Positions 58,236 to 64,000 of a DNA stretch of 64,000 bases are shown here, piece by piece (positions within the stretch are counted from its first letter, which is position 1; the number at the start of each line of letters is the position of its first letter). Origin of the DNA: Oscillospiraceae bacterium (GTDB lineage: Bacteria; Bacillota; Clostridia; Oscillospirales; Acutalibacteraceae). A program made the position numbers and the translations under genes. The notes under the pieces were generated by a model that searched no databases, had not been told where the DNA came from, and worked only from the letters and a program-made list of their open reading frames with translations. The stretch covers positions 1-64,000 of the forward strand of contig JAQXNV010000048.1 in NCBI GenBank assembly GCA_029098185.1. Reading direction: 5' to 3'.

Positions 58236-59216
58236 TCAGTTTTCCGGGAACGCAAAGGAGAAGGGCTTGACCGTAGGATCCAGCAGATCGAAGCTGTAGC
58301 CTTTTTTCTTTGCCGCGCGGATGATAGCGCCTACCTGTTTCACGGTGTCTTTTTTGGTGCCGGAGTTGTGCATCAAAACGATGGATTTGTTGTTGGATGT
58401 GATGCCGTCAACGGTTGTCGTGTAGATGCTTTTTCCCGTAGCGTCAGAAGCGCTGTCGCCGCTGTCTACGTTCCAGTCAAAGTAGGTGTAGCCACGCCGT
58501 TCCATTTCGGCGATGATGTCCTTGTAGGTCTTTTGGTTGTAGCTGTTGTAACTGCCGCCGGCAAAACGGAAGATGGTCGCCTTTTCGCCGGTAGCTTCGT
58601 AGATGACATCGTTCATCTTGCTGAAGTCCTCCAGGAACGATTCTACAGAAGCGTAGATCTTTTGGTAGTTGTGGCTGAAGGTGTGGATGCCGATAGCGTG
58701 GCCTTCGTCGGCGATTGCTTTGATGAGCCGCTTGGTTTCGCTGGTCACATCGCCCTGACAGGTCAAAAAGAAGGTGGCCTTCACGTTTTCCTGTTTCAGC
58801 TCTTGCAAAAGATCTTCTGTTAGCTGAGAGGGACCGTCGTCAAAGGTGAGATAGACCACCTTGGCCCCTTCCTTTGCCGGGATCTTTTCAACGATGGGCA
58901 CATACAGCTCCGGGTACAGGGATTGATACGATAGCTTTCCAGTGGTCTTTGCCGTGGCAGCATTGGGATTGATCTTGGCCATTTGGGCTGTTTGTTCATC
59001 GGTACTGCTTAGCGACGCTTCACTGGTGACAGATGGCGGTTCTGTGTTGGGATCCACCTGGGCGGAACGGTTTGGCAGCAAAAGCAGCAGCACGATAGCA
59101 ACAGCCGCGGCAGCCAGAAGTACCGCACCGCCGATGATGGCCAGTACCATCAATCGCTTTGTCCGGTCTGAGCGGCGGCGTCTGCGCCGGTATTTATCAC
59201 TGCGGATTGTTTTCAT
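58236..59216 (-). CDS. Membrane-anchored polysaccharide deacetylase (NodB)
   Basis: 326 aa. A basic cytosolic tail (KYRRRRRRSDRTKR), one transmembrane helix (about 24-46), a Ser/Thr linker, and the NodB domain: motif 1 YLTFDDGPSQ, motif 2 HTFSHNY with the zinc His pair, and FRFAGGSYNSYN. It probably deacetylates peptidoglycan or another surface glycan; a PdaA/PdaC-like role is possible. GGGGGTG precedes the ATG. Confidence 0.92.
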   Translation of the reverse strand: MKTIRSDKYRRRRRRSDRTKRLMVLAIIGGAVLLAAAAVAIVLLLLLPNRSAQVDPNTEPPSVTSEASLSSTDEQTAQMAKINPNAATAKTTGKLSYQSLYPELYVPIVEKIPAKEGAKVVYLTFDDGPSQLTEDLLQELKQENVKATFFLTCQGDVTSETKRLIKAIADEGHAIGIHTFSHNYQKIYASVESFLEDFSKMNDVIYEATGEKATIFRFAGGSYNSYNQKTYKDIIAEMERRGYTYFDWNVDSGDSASDATGKSIYTTTVDGITSNNKSIVLMHNSGTKKDTVKQVGAIIRAAKKKGYSFDLLDPTVKPFSFAFPEN

Positions 59217-59268
59217 GGGAGCACCCCCGAAATTTTTTCATTGAACTGGTGTAAACTGCAATATCCTT

Positions 59269-59298
59269 AGTATAGCACAAACAGATAGTCCTTGACAA
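59269..59298 (-). promoter_or_regulatory. Promoter of the deacetylase gene
   Basis: Minus-strand TTGTCA, 18 bp, TATACT. Confidence 0.65.
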
Positions 59299-59311
59299 TA
59301 GCCCTGTTCCA

Positions 59312-59977
59312 TCAGGGGAACCGTGCCACAATGGCCTTGATCCGAATGCCCTGGGCGGTAAAGCGGTCCTCGTGTTCGGAGGTGATCCGGCATTGGGGAC
59401 AATCCTCGCCGCAACTGTGCAGGTCTGTGGTGTGCCAGAGAATGTCCAGACCGCTTTCCTTACAGTAGCGCAGCGTGGCTAGATAGAGGCTTTCATCATC
59501 GGTTTTAAAATGCAGCTCTGCGCCGCTTTGCATAAAGGTCTTATATAATTCCAGTTGTCGGGGATAAGTGAGCCGTTTGCGGTGATGGCGGGCCTTGGGC
59601 CAGGGATTACAAAAGTTGATGTACAGCTTTTCGATGCAGTCATCTTTTCCCAGCAGGTCAGTGATCTTCTCAATGTCATAGGATAGCAGGGCGATATTGG
59701 TCACTGGGCGATCATCCTGGGCGTAGCGGTGCTCGATGTTGCGATGGGCGACGCCCAGAATATCGTAGCTGATGTCGATGGCGATATAGTTGATTTCTGG
59801 GTTCCGGGCGGCCAGCTCTGCCGTGAAGGTAGCTTTGCCGCAGCCCAGCTCCAGGTGCAGCGGCTGCTCTTTGGGAAACCAGTCCTTCCAGTGTCCTTTT
59901 TGCTCCGTGGGGTTCTTGACAAAATAGGGACACTGTTCCAGTTCTGGCCGTGCCCAGGCTTTTTTGCGTATGCGCAT
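59312..59977 (-). CDS. trmB: tRNA (guanine-N7)-methyltransferase
   Basis: 221 aa. LHLELGCGKATFTAELAARNPEINY-like SAM motif (seen in parts), IAIDISYDILGVAHRNI, and the TrmB signature NFCNPWPKARHHRKRLTYP. Methylates G46 of tRNAs. Start at the ATG after AAAGGGGAAG; a longer frame adds 12 residues without a ribosome site. An unusual C-terminal tail contains CGEDCPQC, a possible metal knuckle. Confidence 0.94.
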   Translation of the reverse strand: MRIRKKAWARPELEQCPYFVKNPTEQKGHWKDWFPKEQPLHLELGCGKATFTAELAARNPEINYIAIDISYDILGVAHRNIEHRYAQDDRPVTNIALLSYDIEKITDLLGKDDCIEKLYINFCNPWPKARHHRKRLTYPRQLELYKTFMQSGAELHFKTDDESLYLATLRYCKESGLDILWHTTDLHSCGEDCPQCRITSEHEDRFTAQGIRIKAIVARFP

Positions 59978-60011
59978 AGGATCTTCCCCTTTGTGTTTTC
60001 GATATTTTTTC

Positions 60012-60040
60012 ATTATAACAAATTTTTAAGGATTTGTCGA
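60012..60040 (-). promoter_or_regulatory. Promoter of trmB
   Basis: Minus-strand TCGACA, 17 bp, TATAAT. Confidence 0.7.
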
Positions 60041-60088
60041 TTGAAAACAGGAATCTTGTCACTTTTCGGAAAAAATCCACGGAAGAAC

Positions 60089-60117
60089 TTGAAAAGTCCC
60101 CGGCGCAGTAGTATAAT
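60089..60117 (+). promoter_or_regulatory. Promoter of pyrBI
   Basis: TTGAAA, 17 bp, TATAAT; gives a leader of about 115 nt. Confidence 0.78.
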
Positions 60118-60126
60118 ACATAAGGT

Positions 60127-60179
60127 TTCGGCAACAGCAGCGGGATGTCCGCTTTGGGATGATTTGTGCTAGCGCCGAA
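60127..60179 (+). promoter_or_regulatory. Structured pyrBI leader
   Basis: Closing stem TTCGGC (60127-60132) / GCCGAA (60174-60179) enclosing a hairpin AGCGG / CCGCT (60139-60153). No U-run follows, so it is not a simple attenuator terminator; no PyrR anti-antiterminator sequence was recognised. Confidence 0.5.
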
Positions 60180-60238
60180 GAATTATTGAACGTCAGAAAA
60201 ATGATTTTGGGAACGCACACGATACGGAGGTAGACTTG

Positions 60239-61159
60239 ATGAGACATTTAATTGATCCTTTGGATTTTACCGTGGAGGAGATTGATTCCTTTTTAGATTT
60301 GGCGGATAAAATCGTGGAAAACCCGAAAAAATATAGTCACGTTTGTGACGGCAAAAAGCTGGCCACCTTATTTTATGAGCCGAGTACCCGTACCAGATTG
60401 AGCTTCGAAGCTGCGATGCTCAATCTTGGAGGCAGTGTGCTTGGCTTTTCTTCTGGTCAGAACAGCTCGGCGGCAAAGGGAGAAAGCGTCGCCGATACCA
60501 TCCGGACCGTTTCGGCTTTTGCAGACATCGCCGCCATGCGTCATCCCAAAGAAGGCGCGCCGCTGGTAGCGTCCATGTTCTCCCGGATCCCGGTCATCAA
60601 TGCCGGCGACGGCGGCCATCAGCACCCGACCCAGACGTTGACGGACCTGATGACGATCCGGTCGTTGAAAGGGCGGTTGGGCGATATGACCGTCGGTCTC
60701 TGCGGCGACCTGAAATTTGGCCGCACAACCCATTCCCTCATCAAATCTCTGGCCCGCTACAAGGGCATCCGGTTTGTCCTGGTGGCGCCGGAGGAGCTGC
60801 AGGTGCCGGATTACATTTCCGAGGGCGTACTGAAAGCCAACGGCATCCCCTTTAAGATGGTGACCCGACTGGAGGACGTCATCGGCGAGTTGGATGTGCT
60901 GTACATGACGAGAGTGCAGCGGGAACGTTTCTTCAACGAAGAGGATTATATCCGCCTGAAGGACAGCTACATTCTCAACGCTGCCAAGATGGAATTAGCC
61001 AGGGAGGATATGATCGTTCTGCATCCTCTGCCGAGAGTCAACGAAATCGCTGGCGAGGTGGACAGCGATCCCCGTGCCCAATATTTCAATCAAGTCCAAT
61101 ACGGCGTCTATATTCGCATGGCGCTGATCATCAAGCTGCTGGAGTTGGAGGTAGATTAA
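60239..61159 (+). CDS. pyrB: Aspartate carbamoyltransferase catalytic subunit
   Basis: 306 aa. Carbamoyl-phosphate loop [44 protein letters not shown] and [10 protein letters not shown] are all present. First committed step of pyrimidine synthesis. GGAGG 8 nt upstream of the ATG. pyrI follows with no gap, so the enzyme should be an allosteric PyrB6-PyrI6 type rather than the Bacillus PyrB trimer. Confidence 0.96.
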   Translation: MRHLIDPLDFTVEEIDSFLDLADKIVENPKKYSHVCDGKKLATLFYEPSTRTRLSFEAAMLNLGGSVLGFSSGQNSSAAKGESVADTIRTVSAFADIAAMRHPKEGAPLVASMFSRIPVINAGDGGHQHPTQTLTDLMTIRSLKGRLGDMTVGLCGDLKFGRTTHSLIKSLARYKGIRFVLVAPEELQVPDYISEGVLKANGIPFKMVTRLEDVIGELDVLYMTRVQRERFFNEEDYIRLKDSYILNAAKMELAREDMIVLHPLPRVNEIAGEVDSDPRAQYFNQVQYGVYIRMALIIKLLELEVD

Positions 61160-61591
61160 ATGTTAAATGTAGATAGTTTGGAAAAAGGCATCGTCATTGA
61201 CCATATCCGGGCGGGAAGCTGTATGGAGATCTACAAATATCTGGAGCTGGACAAGCTGGATTGCAGCGTGGCCATCATCAAAAATGCCAAGAGCGACGCC
61301 ATGGGCAAGAAGGACATCATCAAGATCGAGGGCATGATCGACGTGGATCTGGATGTGCTGGGTTTTATTGACTGCAACATTACCATCAATATTATCGACC
61401 ATGGCACGATCATCGAGAAGAAGAAGCTGAAGCTGCCAAAGATGGTGAAGAACGTGGTGTCCTGCAAGAATCCCCGGTGCATCACTTCTGTGGAGCGGAA
61501 CATCGACCAGATCTTTAAGCTGTGCGATGCAGAGCATCATGTTTACCGCTGCGCTTACTGCGAGCAAAAATACGAACCAAACGAAGATTGA
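61160..61591 (+). CDS. pyrI: Aspartate carbamoyltransferase regulatory subunit
   Basis: 143 aa. Nucleotide-binding N domain (VDSLEKGIVIDHIRAG) and zinc domain with C102, C107, C131 and C134 (SCKNPRC, YRCAYC). Binds CTP/ATP and joins PyrB trimers. Start codon immediately follows the pyrB stop. Confidence 0.95.
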   Translation: MLNVDSLEKGIVIDHIRAGSCMEIYKYLELDKLDCSVAIIKNAKSDAMGKKDIIKIEGMIDVDLDVLGFIDCNITINIIDHGTIIEKKKLKLPKMVKNVVSCKNPRCITSVERNIDQIFKLCDAEHHVYRCAYCEQKYEPNED

Positions 61592-61598
61592 TCAAAGC

Positions 61599-61627
61599 AT
61601 CCCCTAGCCGTGGCTGGGGGATATTTT
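61599..61627 (+). terminator. Terminator of pyrBI
   Basis: ATCCCCTAGCC / GGCTGGGGGAT stem then ATTTTA. Confidence 0.8.
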
Positions 61628-61660
61628 ATGTCATGCAAAGTTTCTTTCATCACTTTTGTT

Positions 61661-62010
61661 CTCCTAGGCTACATTCCCTGCTGCGCACACGGGATGGGGA
61701 TCATCTTTTTCAGCAAAAGTTTCCAAGGAAGGCTTCTGTTTGTTTAGGCCACATTTCCCGCTGCGCACACGGGATGGGGGCCACCTTTCTCAGCAAAAGT
61801 TTCCAAGAGAGGATTTTATTCGTTTAGTCCACATTCCCCGCTGCGCACACGGGATGGGGGTCATCTTTTTCAGCAAAAGTCCCCAAAGAAGGCTTCTGTT
61901 CATTTAGGCCACATTTCCCGCTGCGCACACGGGATGGGGATCACCTTTCTCAGCAAAAAGTTTCCAAGGAAGGATTTTATTCGTTTAGGCCACATTTACC
62001 GCTGCCCGTA
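61661..62010. repeat. 80-bp tandem repeat, about 4.3 copies, in 160-bp dimers
   Basis: The block CTGCGCACACGGGATGGGG begins at 61681, 61761, 61841 and 61921, with a truncated fifth near 62002. Units 1 and 3 share one version (TCATCTTTTTCAG, GGCTTCTGTT), units 2 and 4 another (CACCTTTCTCAG, GGATTTTATTCG), so the true unit is a 160-bp dimer. Each unit has hairpins TCCCG-N9-CGGGA and TTCC-AA-GGAA. It lies between the pyrI terminator and the thioesterase terminator. No gene is present. Confidence 0.92.
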
Positions 62011-62041
62011 TAGAGACGGATAAGATTTCTTTCCTATGCAA

Positions 62042-62064
62042 AAAGCCTCCCATCGGGAGGCTTT
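62042..62064. terminator. Terminator of the thioesterase gene
   Basis: AAAGCCTCCC / GGGAGGCTTT stem, 3-nt loop; T-run on the minus strand. Confidence 0.92.
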
Positions 62065-62074
62065 CTCTACATCG

Positions 62075-62497
62075 TTATTGGGCCAGTTCTGCGATCTGTC
62101 CGTATAAAGACGGATAGGCTTTTTTCATATTCATGGGATGTAGGTTCGCGTCTGCCCAGGCATGGGTAGAAGTACCCTCTACCATGACGGTCTGTTCCGG
62201 ATCGTCCGTTTTATAGATGCGATAACCAAAAACGATACGGGCCGGCGTGATGCGCTGAATGTACGTTTCTACCGTCAGTTCGTCCTCATAGCGGGCAGGG
62301 ATGCGATAACGGCAGGTCAGCTCTGCCACCGGCATTAGGATGCCCATTTCTTCCATCTTGGAATAGGTCATGCCAATGGTCTTGATAAAATCGGTGCGGG
62401 CCAGTTCAAACCATACGGGATAGACAGCATGATGGACGACGCCCATCTGATCTGTCTCGGCATAGCGCACGCAAACCTGGCTTTTTGTCACAGTCAT
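62075..62497 (-). CDS. Acyl-CoA thioesterase, hotdog fold (YbgC/4HBT type)
   Basis: 140 aa. VRYAETDQMGVVHHAVYPVWFELAR is the 4HBT active-site segment with the catalytic Asp (about residue 16), followed by the hotdog sheet. Hydrolyses short or aromatic acyl-CoA esters by family; substrate unknown. AAGGAGGG precedes the ATG. It follows the cyclophilin gene on the same strand, with a terminator hairpin in between. Confidence 0.9.
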   Translation of the reverse strand: MTVTKSQVCVRYAETDQMGVVHHAVYPVWFELARTDFIKTIGMTYSKMEEMGILMPVAELTCRYRIPARYEDELTVETYIQRITPARIVFGYRIYKTDDPEQTVMVEGTSTHAWADANLHPMNMKKAYPSLYGQIAELAQ

Positions 62498-62511
62498 AAG
62501 ATCCCTCCTTC

Positions 62512-62544
62512 AAAAAACAGGATGCAGTTTCCCCGCACCCTGTT
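62512..62544 (-). terminator. Terminator of the cyclophilin gene
   Basis: Minus-strand AACAGGGTGC / GCATCCTGTT stem with a T-run; it abuts the thioesterase ribosome site. Confidence 0.78.
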
Positions 62545-62562
62545 CTGTACAGTTTGTTTTGT

Positions 62563-63093
62563 TTATACGCGGCCTTTTAGCTCTTCCGGCGGATCGTACT
62601 CCTCACCGAAGGTATCGACAGTTACCTTTGTCATGACCTGTGGCTCCAGCGGCTTATCGTTGCGGCTGCGCTTGACATGGGCGATCTTCTGGGCGACATC
62701 CATGCCCTCAATGACCTTGCCGAAGGAAGCGTAGCTGCCGTTGAGATGGGGAGCGTCGGCGACCATGATGAAGAACTGGGAGCCGGCACTGTTTGGCATA
62801 CTGGAGCGTGCCATGGACAGAACGCCTTCTGTATGGAGCAGGTCGTTGGCAAAACCGTTGGTGTAGAATTCACCGTAGATGGAGTGGCCCGGGCCGCCGC
62901 AGCCAGTACCCTCGGGATCGCCGCCCTGGATCATGAAGCCGGGGATGACGCGATGGAAGGTAAGGCCGTCATAGAAGCCTTTTTTGACCAGATAGATAAA
63001 ATTGCGAACCGTGTTGGGCGCTACATCGGGGTACAGTTCGGCTTTGATAGTGCCCTGATTGGTTTCAAACGTAACGATTGGATTAGTGCTCAT
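62563..63093 (-). CDS. Peptidyl-prolyl cis-trans isomerase, cyclophilin type
   Basis: 176 aa cytosolic cyclophilin without a signal peptide. FHRVIPGFMIQGGDPEGTG carries the catalytic Arg, MARSSMPNSAGSQFFI the second signature. Accelerates proline isomerisation in proteins. GGAGGATTT upstream of the ATG. Confidence 0.95.
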   Translation of the reverse strand: MSTNPIVTFETNQGTIKAELYPDVAPNTVRNFIYLVKKGFYDGLTFHRVIPGFMIQGGDPEGTGCGGPGHSIYGEFYTNGFANDLLHTEGVLSMARSSMPNSAGSQFFIMVADAPHLNGSYASFGKVIEGMDVAQKIAHVKRSRNDKPLEPQVMTKVTVDTFGEEYDPPEELKGRV

Positions 63094-63137
63094 AGTGTTA
63101 AATCCTCCAGATGATAATAGTCCATGCGTACCTTTCC

Positions 63138-63166
63138 ATTATAGTATGTCCTGGAAGAAACTGCAA
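63138..63166 (-). promoter_or_regulatory. Promoter of the cyclophilin gene
   Basis: Minus-strand TTGCAG, 17 bp, TATAAT. Confidence 0.8.
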
Positions 63167-63257
63167 GTATCATTTTTGTTTTGTGCAAAATTCCCCGACG
63201 AGAGTGTAAAAAAATGGGATAAAAAATTAGATGAGATGCTAAAAATAAAAATGCCCC

Positions 63258-63286
63258 TTAAAAATTTCTGTGCAATGTAGTATAAT
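63258..63286 (+). promoter_or_regulatory. Promoter of fbp
   Basis: TTAAAA, 17 bp, TATAAT. Confidence 0.55.
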
Positions 63287-63333
63287 AAAAGAATGAGAAC
63301 TTGCACTTGCAATCATCACAGGAGGTACCATTG

Positions 63334-64000
63334 ATGAAAACGAAAATAGACGAAAAAGACCTAAAATATCTTTCCCTGCTGGCGGAAAAATATCCGACAG
63401 TACAGGATGTCTGCACAGAGATCATCAACCTGAAGGCCATTCTCAACCTGCCAAAAGGCACAGAGCATTTTATGAGCGATCTGCACGGCGAAGCCGAGGC
63501 ATTTTATCACATCATGAATAACTGCTCCGGCGTTATCCGGGAGAAGGTGGACATGGCCTTTGATAAGGAGCTGTCCAAAAAGCAGCGGTCCGACCTCTGT
63601 ACGCTGATCTACTACCCGGAGCAGAAGCTGAAGCTGGAGAAGAAAAAGCGGGAGGACATGAACGACTGGTATCGCATCACGCTCCATCGTTTGTTGACTA
63701 TCGTGCAGATCGTGTCATCCAAGTATACCCGGTCCAAGGTCCGCAAAGCCATGCCTGCGGATTACCGCTACATCATTGAAGAGCTGCTCCACACCCAGTC
63801 CGACCAGGATTTCAACCAGCAACAGTATCATAACGAGATCATCAAGACGATCATCTCTCTGCACAACGCCGATGATTTTATTATCGCCATGTCCACGCTG
63901 ATCAAGCGTCTGGCCGTAGACCACCTGCACATTGTGGGCGATATTTTTGATAGAGGCCCTCGCCCCGATACCATTATGGATATGCTGATGGATCACCATT
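63334..64000 (+). CDS. fbp: Fructose-1,6-bisphosphatase class III, N-terminal part
   Basis: 222 codons up to the window edge. MKTKIDEKDLKYLSLLAEKYP, FMSDLHGEAEAFYHIMNN (metallophosphatase DxH motif) and HIVGDIFDRGPRPDTIMD (GDxxDRG motif) identify the Bacillus-type class III enzyme of about 650 residues. Gluconeogenic dephosphorylation of fructose 1,6-bisphosphate. AGGAGG precedes the ATG by 8 nt. Confidence 0.95.
   Translation, partial: MKTKIDEKDLKYLSLLAEKYPTVQDVCTEIINLKAILNLPKGTEHFMSDLHGEAEAFYHIMNNCSGVIREKVDMAFDKELSKKQRSDLCTLIYYPEQKLKLEKKKREDMNDWYRITLHRLLTIVQIVSSKYTRSKVRKAMPADYRYIIEELLHTQSDQDFNQQQYHNEIIKTIISLHNADDFIIAMSTLIKRLAVDHLHIVGDIFDRGPRPDTIMDMLMDHH

Noticed and set aside
61661..62010. 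CRISPR array
   Set aside because: Units are 80 bp and similar along their whole length; no short repeat with unique spacers, and no cas genes.

Overview
The window reads as chromosome of an anaerobic, spore-forming member of the Clostridia (Bacillota). Sporulation genes (ylbJ, yqfC, yqfD, a BofC-like protein) sit in the usual clostridial order beside phoH-ybeY-dgkA-era-yqzL-recO. There is also a T-box leader, Rex, an NfnAB transhydrogenase and a trimeric [FeFe] hydrogenase. Most genes are GC-rich with CGG/CTG-biased codons, while intergenic regions are AT-rich and carry clear sigma-A promoters and intrinsic terminators. I cannot name genus or species.

Layout. 0-1.7 kb: pheST under a Phe-type T-box (minus). 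1.8-7.9 kb: malQ, NAD(P)HX repair, a lipoprotein, a MATE transporter and a methyltransferase (plus). 8-10.7 kb: CstA carbon-starvation transporter divergent from a LysR regulator. 10.8-15 kb: alcohol dehydrogenase, nfnA, nfnB and rex, apparently one redox operon behind a Rex-box-like palindrome. 15.3-18.9 kb: hydCBA hydrogenase (minus). 19-24 kb: small unknown protein, DUF362 ferredoxin-like protein, BofC-like protein and a class A penicillin-binding protein. 24-28 kb: ACT protein, hom, thrB, lysC (aspartate family). 28.2-29.2 kb: an XRE regulator and 3-methyladenine glycosylase.

29.3-44.8 kb is the unusual part: two acyl-CoA ligases, three complete FabF-type ketoacyl synthases, two paralogous acyl-CoA dehydrogenases, a FadH/enoate-reductase-type flavoenzyme, a metallo-beta-lactamase-fold hydrolase and two LysR regulators in several short divergent units. 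Two of these units share a nearly identical 36-bp promoter/operator sequence over 9 kb apart, which argues for one regulon. There is no ACP, ketoreductase, dehydratase, thiolase or ETF nearby. I read it as an acyl-CoA activation/desaturation/condensation system of unknown substrate, and as the best candidate for something undescribed.

45-64 kb is core genome: tRNA-Ser(GGA), an aminotransferase, a PHP phosphoesterase, the sporulation block, phoH to mutS2, an Rrf2 regulator, a polysaccharide deacetylase, trmB, pyrBI, a thioesterase, a cyclophilin and the start of class III fbp. Non-coding oddities here are an 80-bp tandem repeat arranged as 160-bp dimers behind pyrI, a 98-nt palindrome behind the Rrf2 gene, and a structured pyrB leader.
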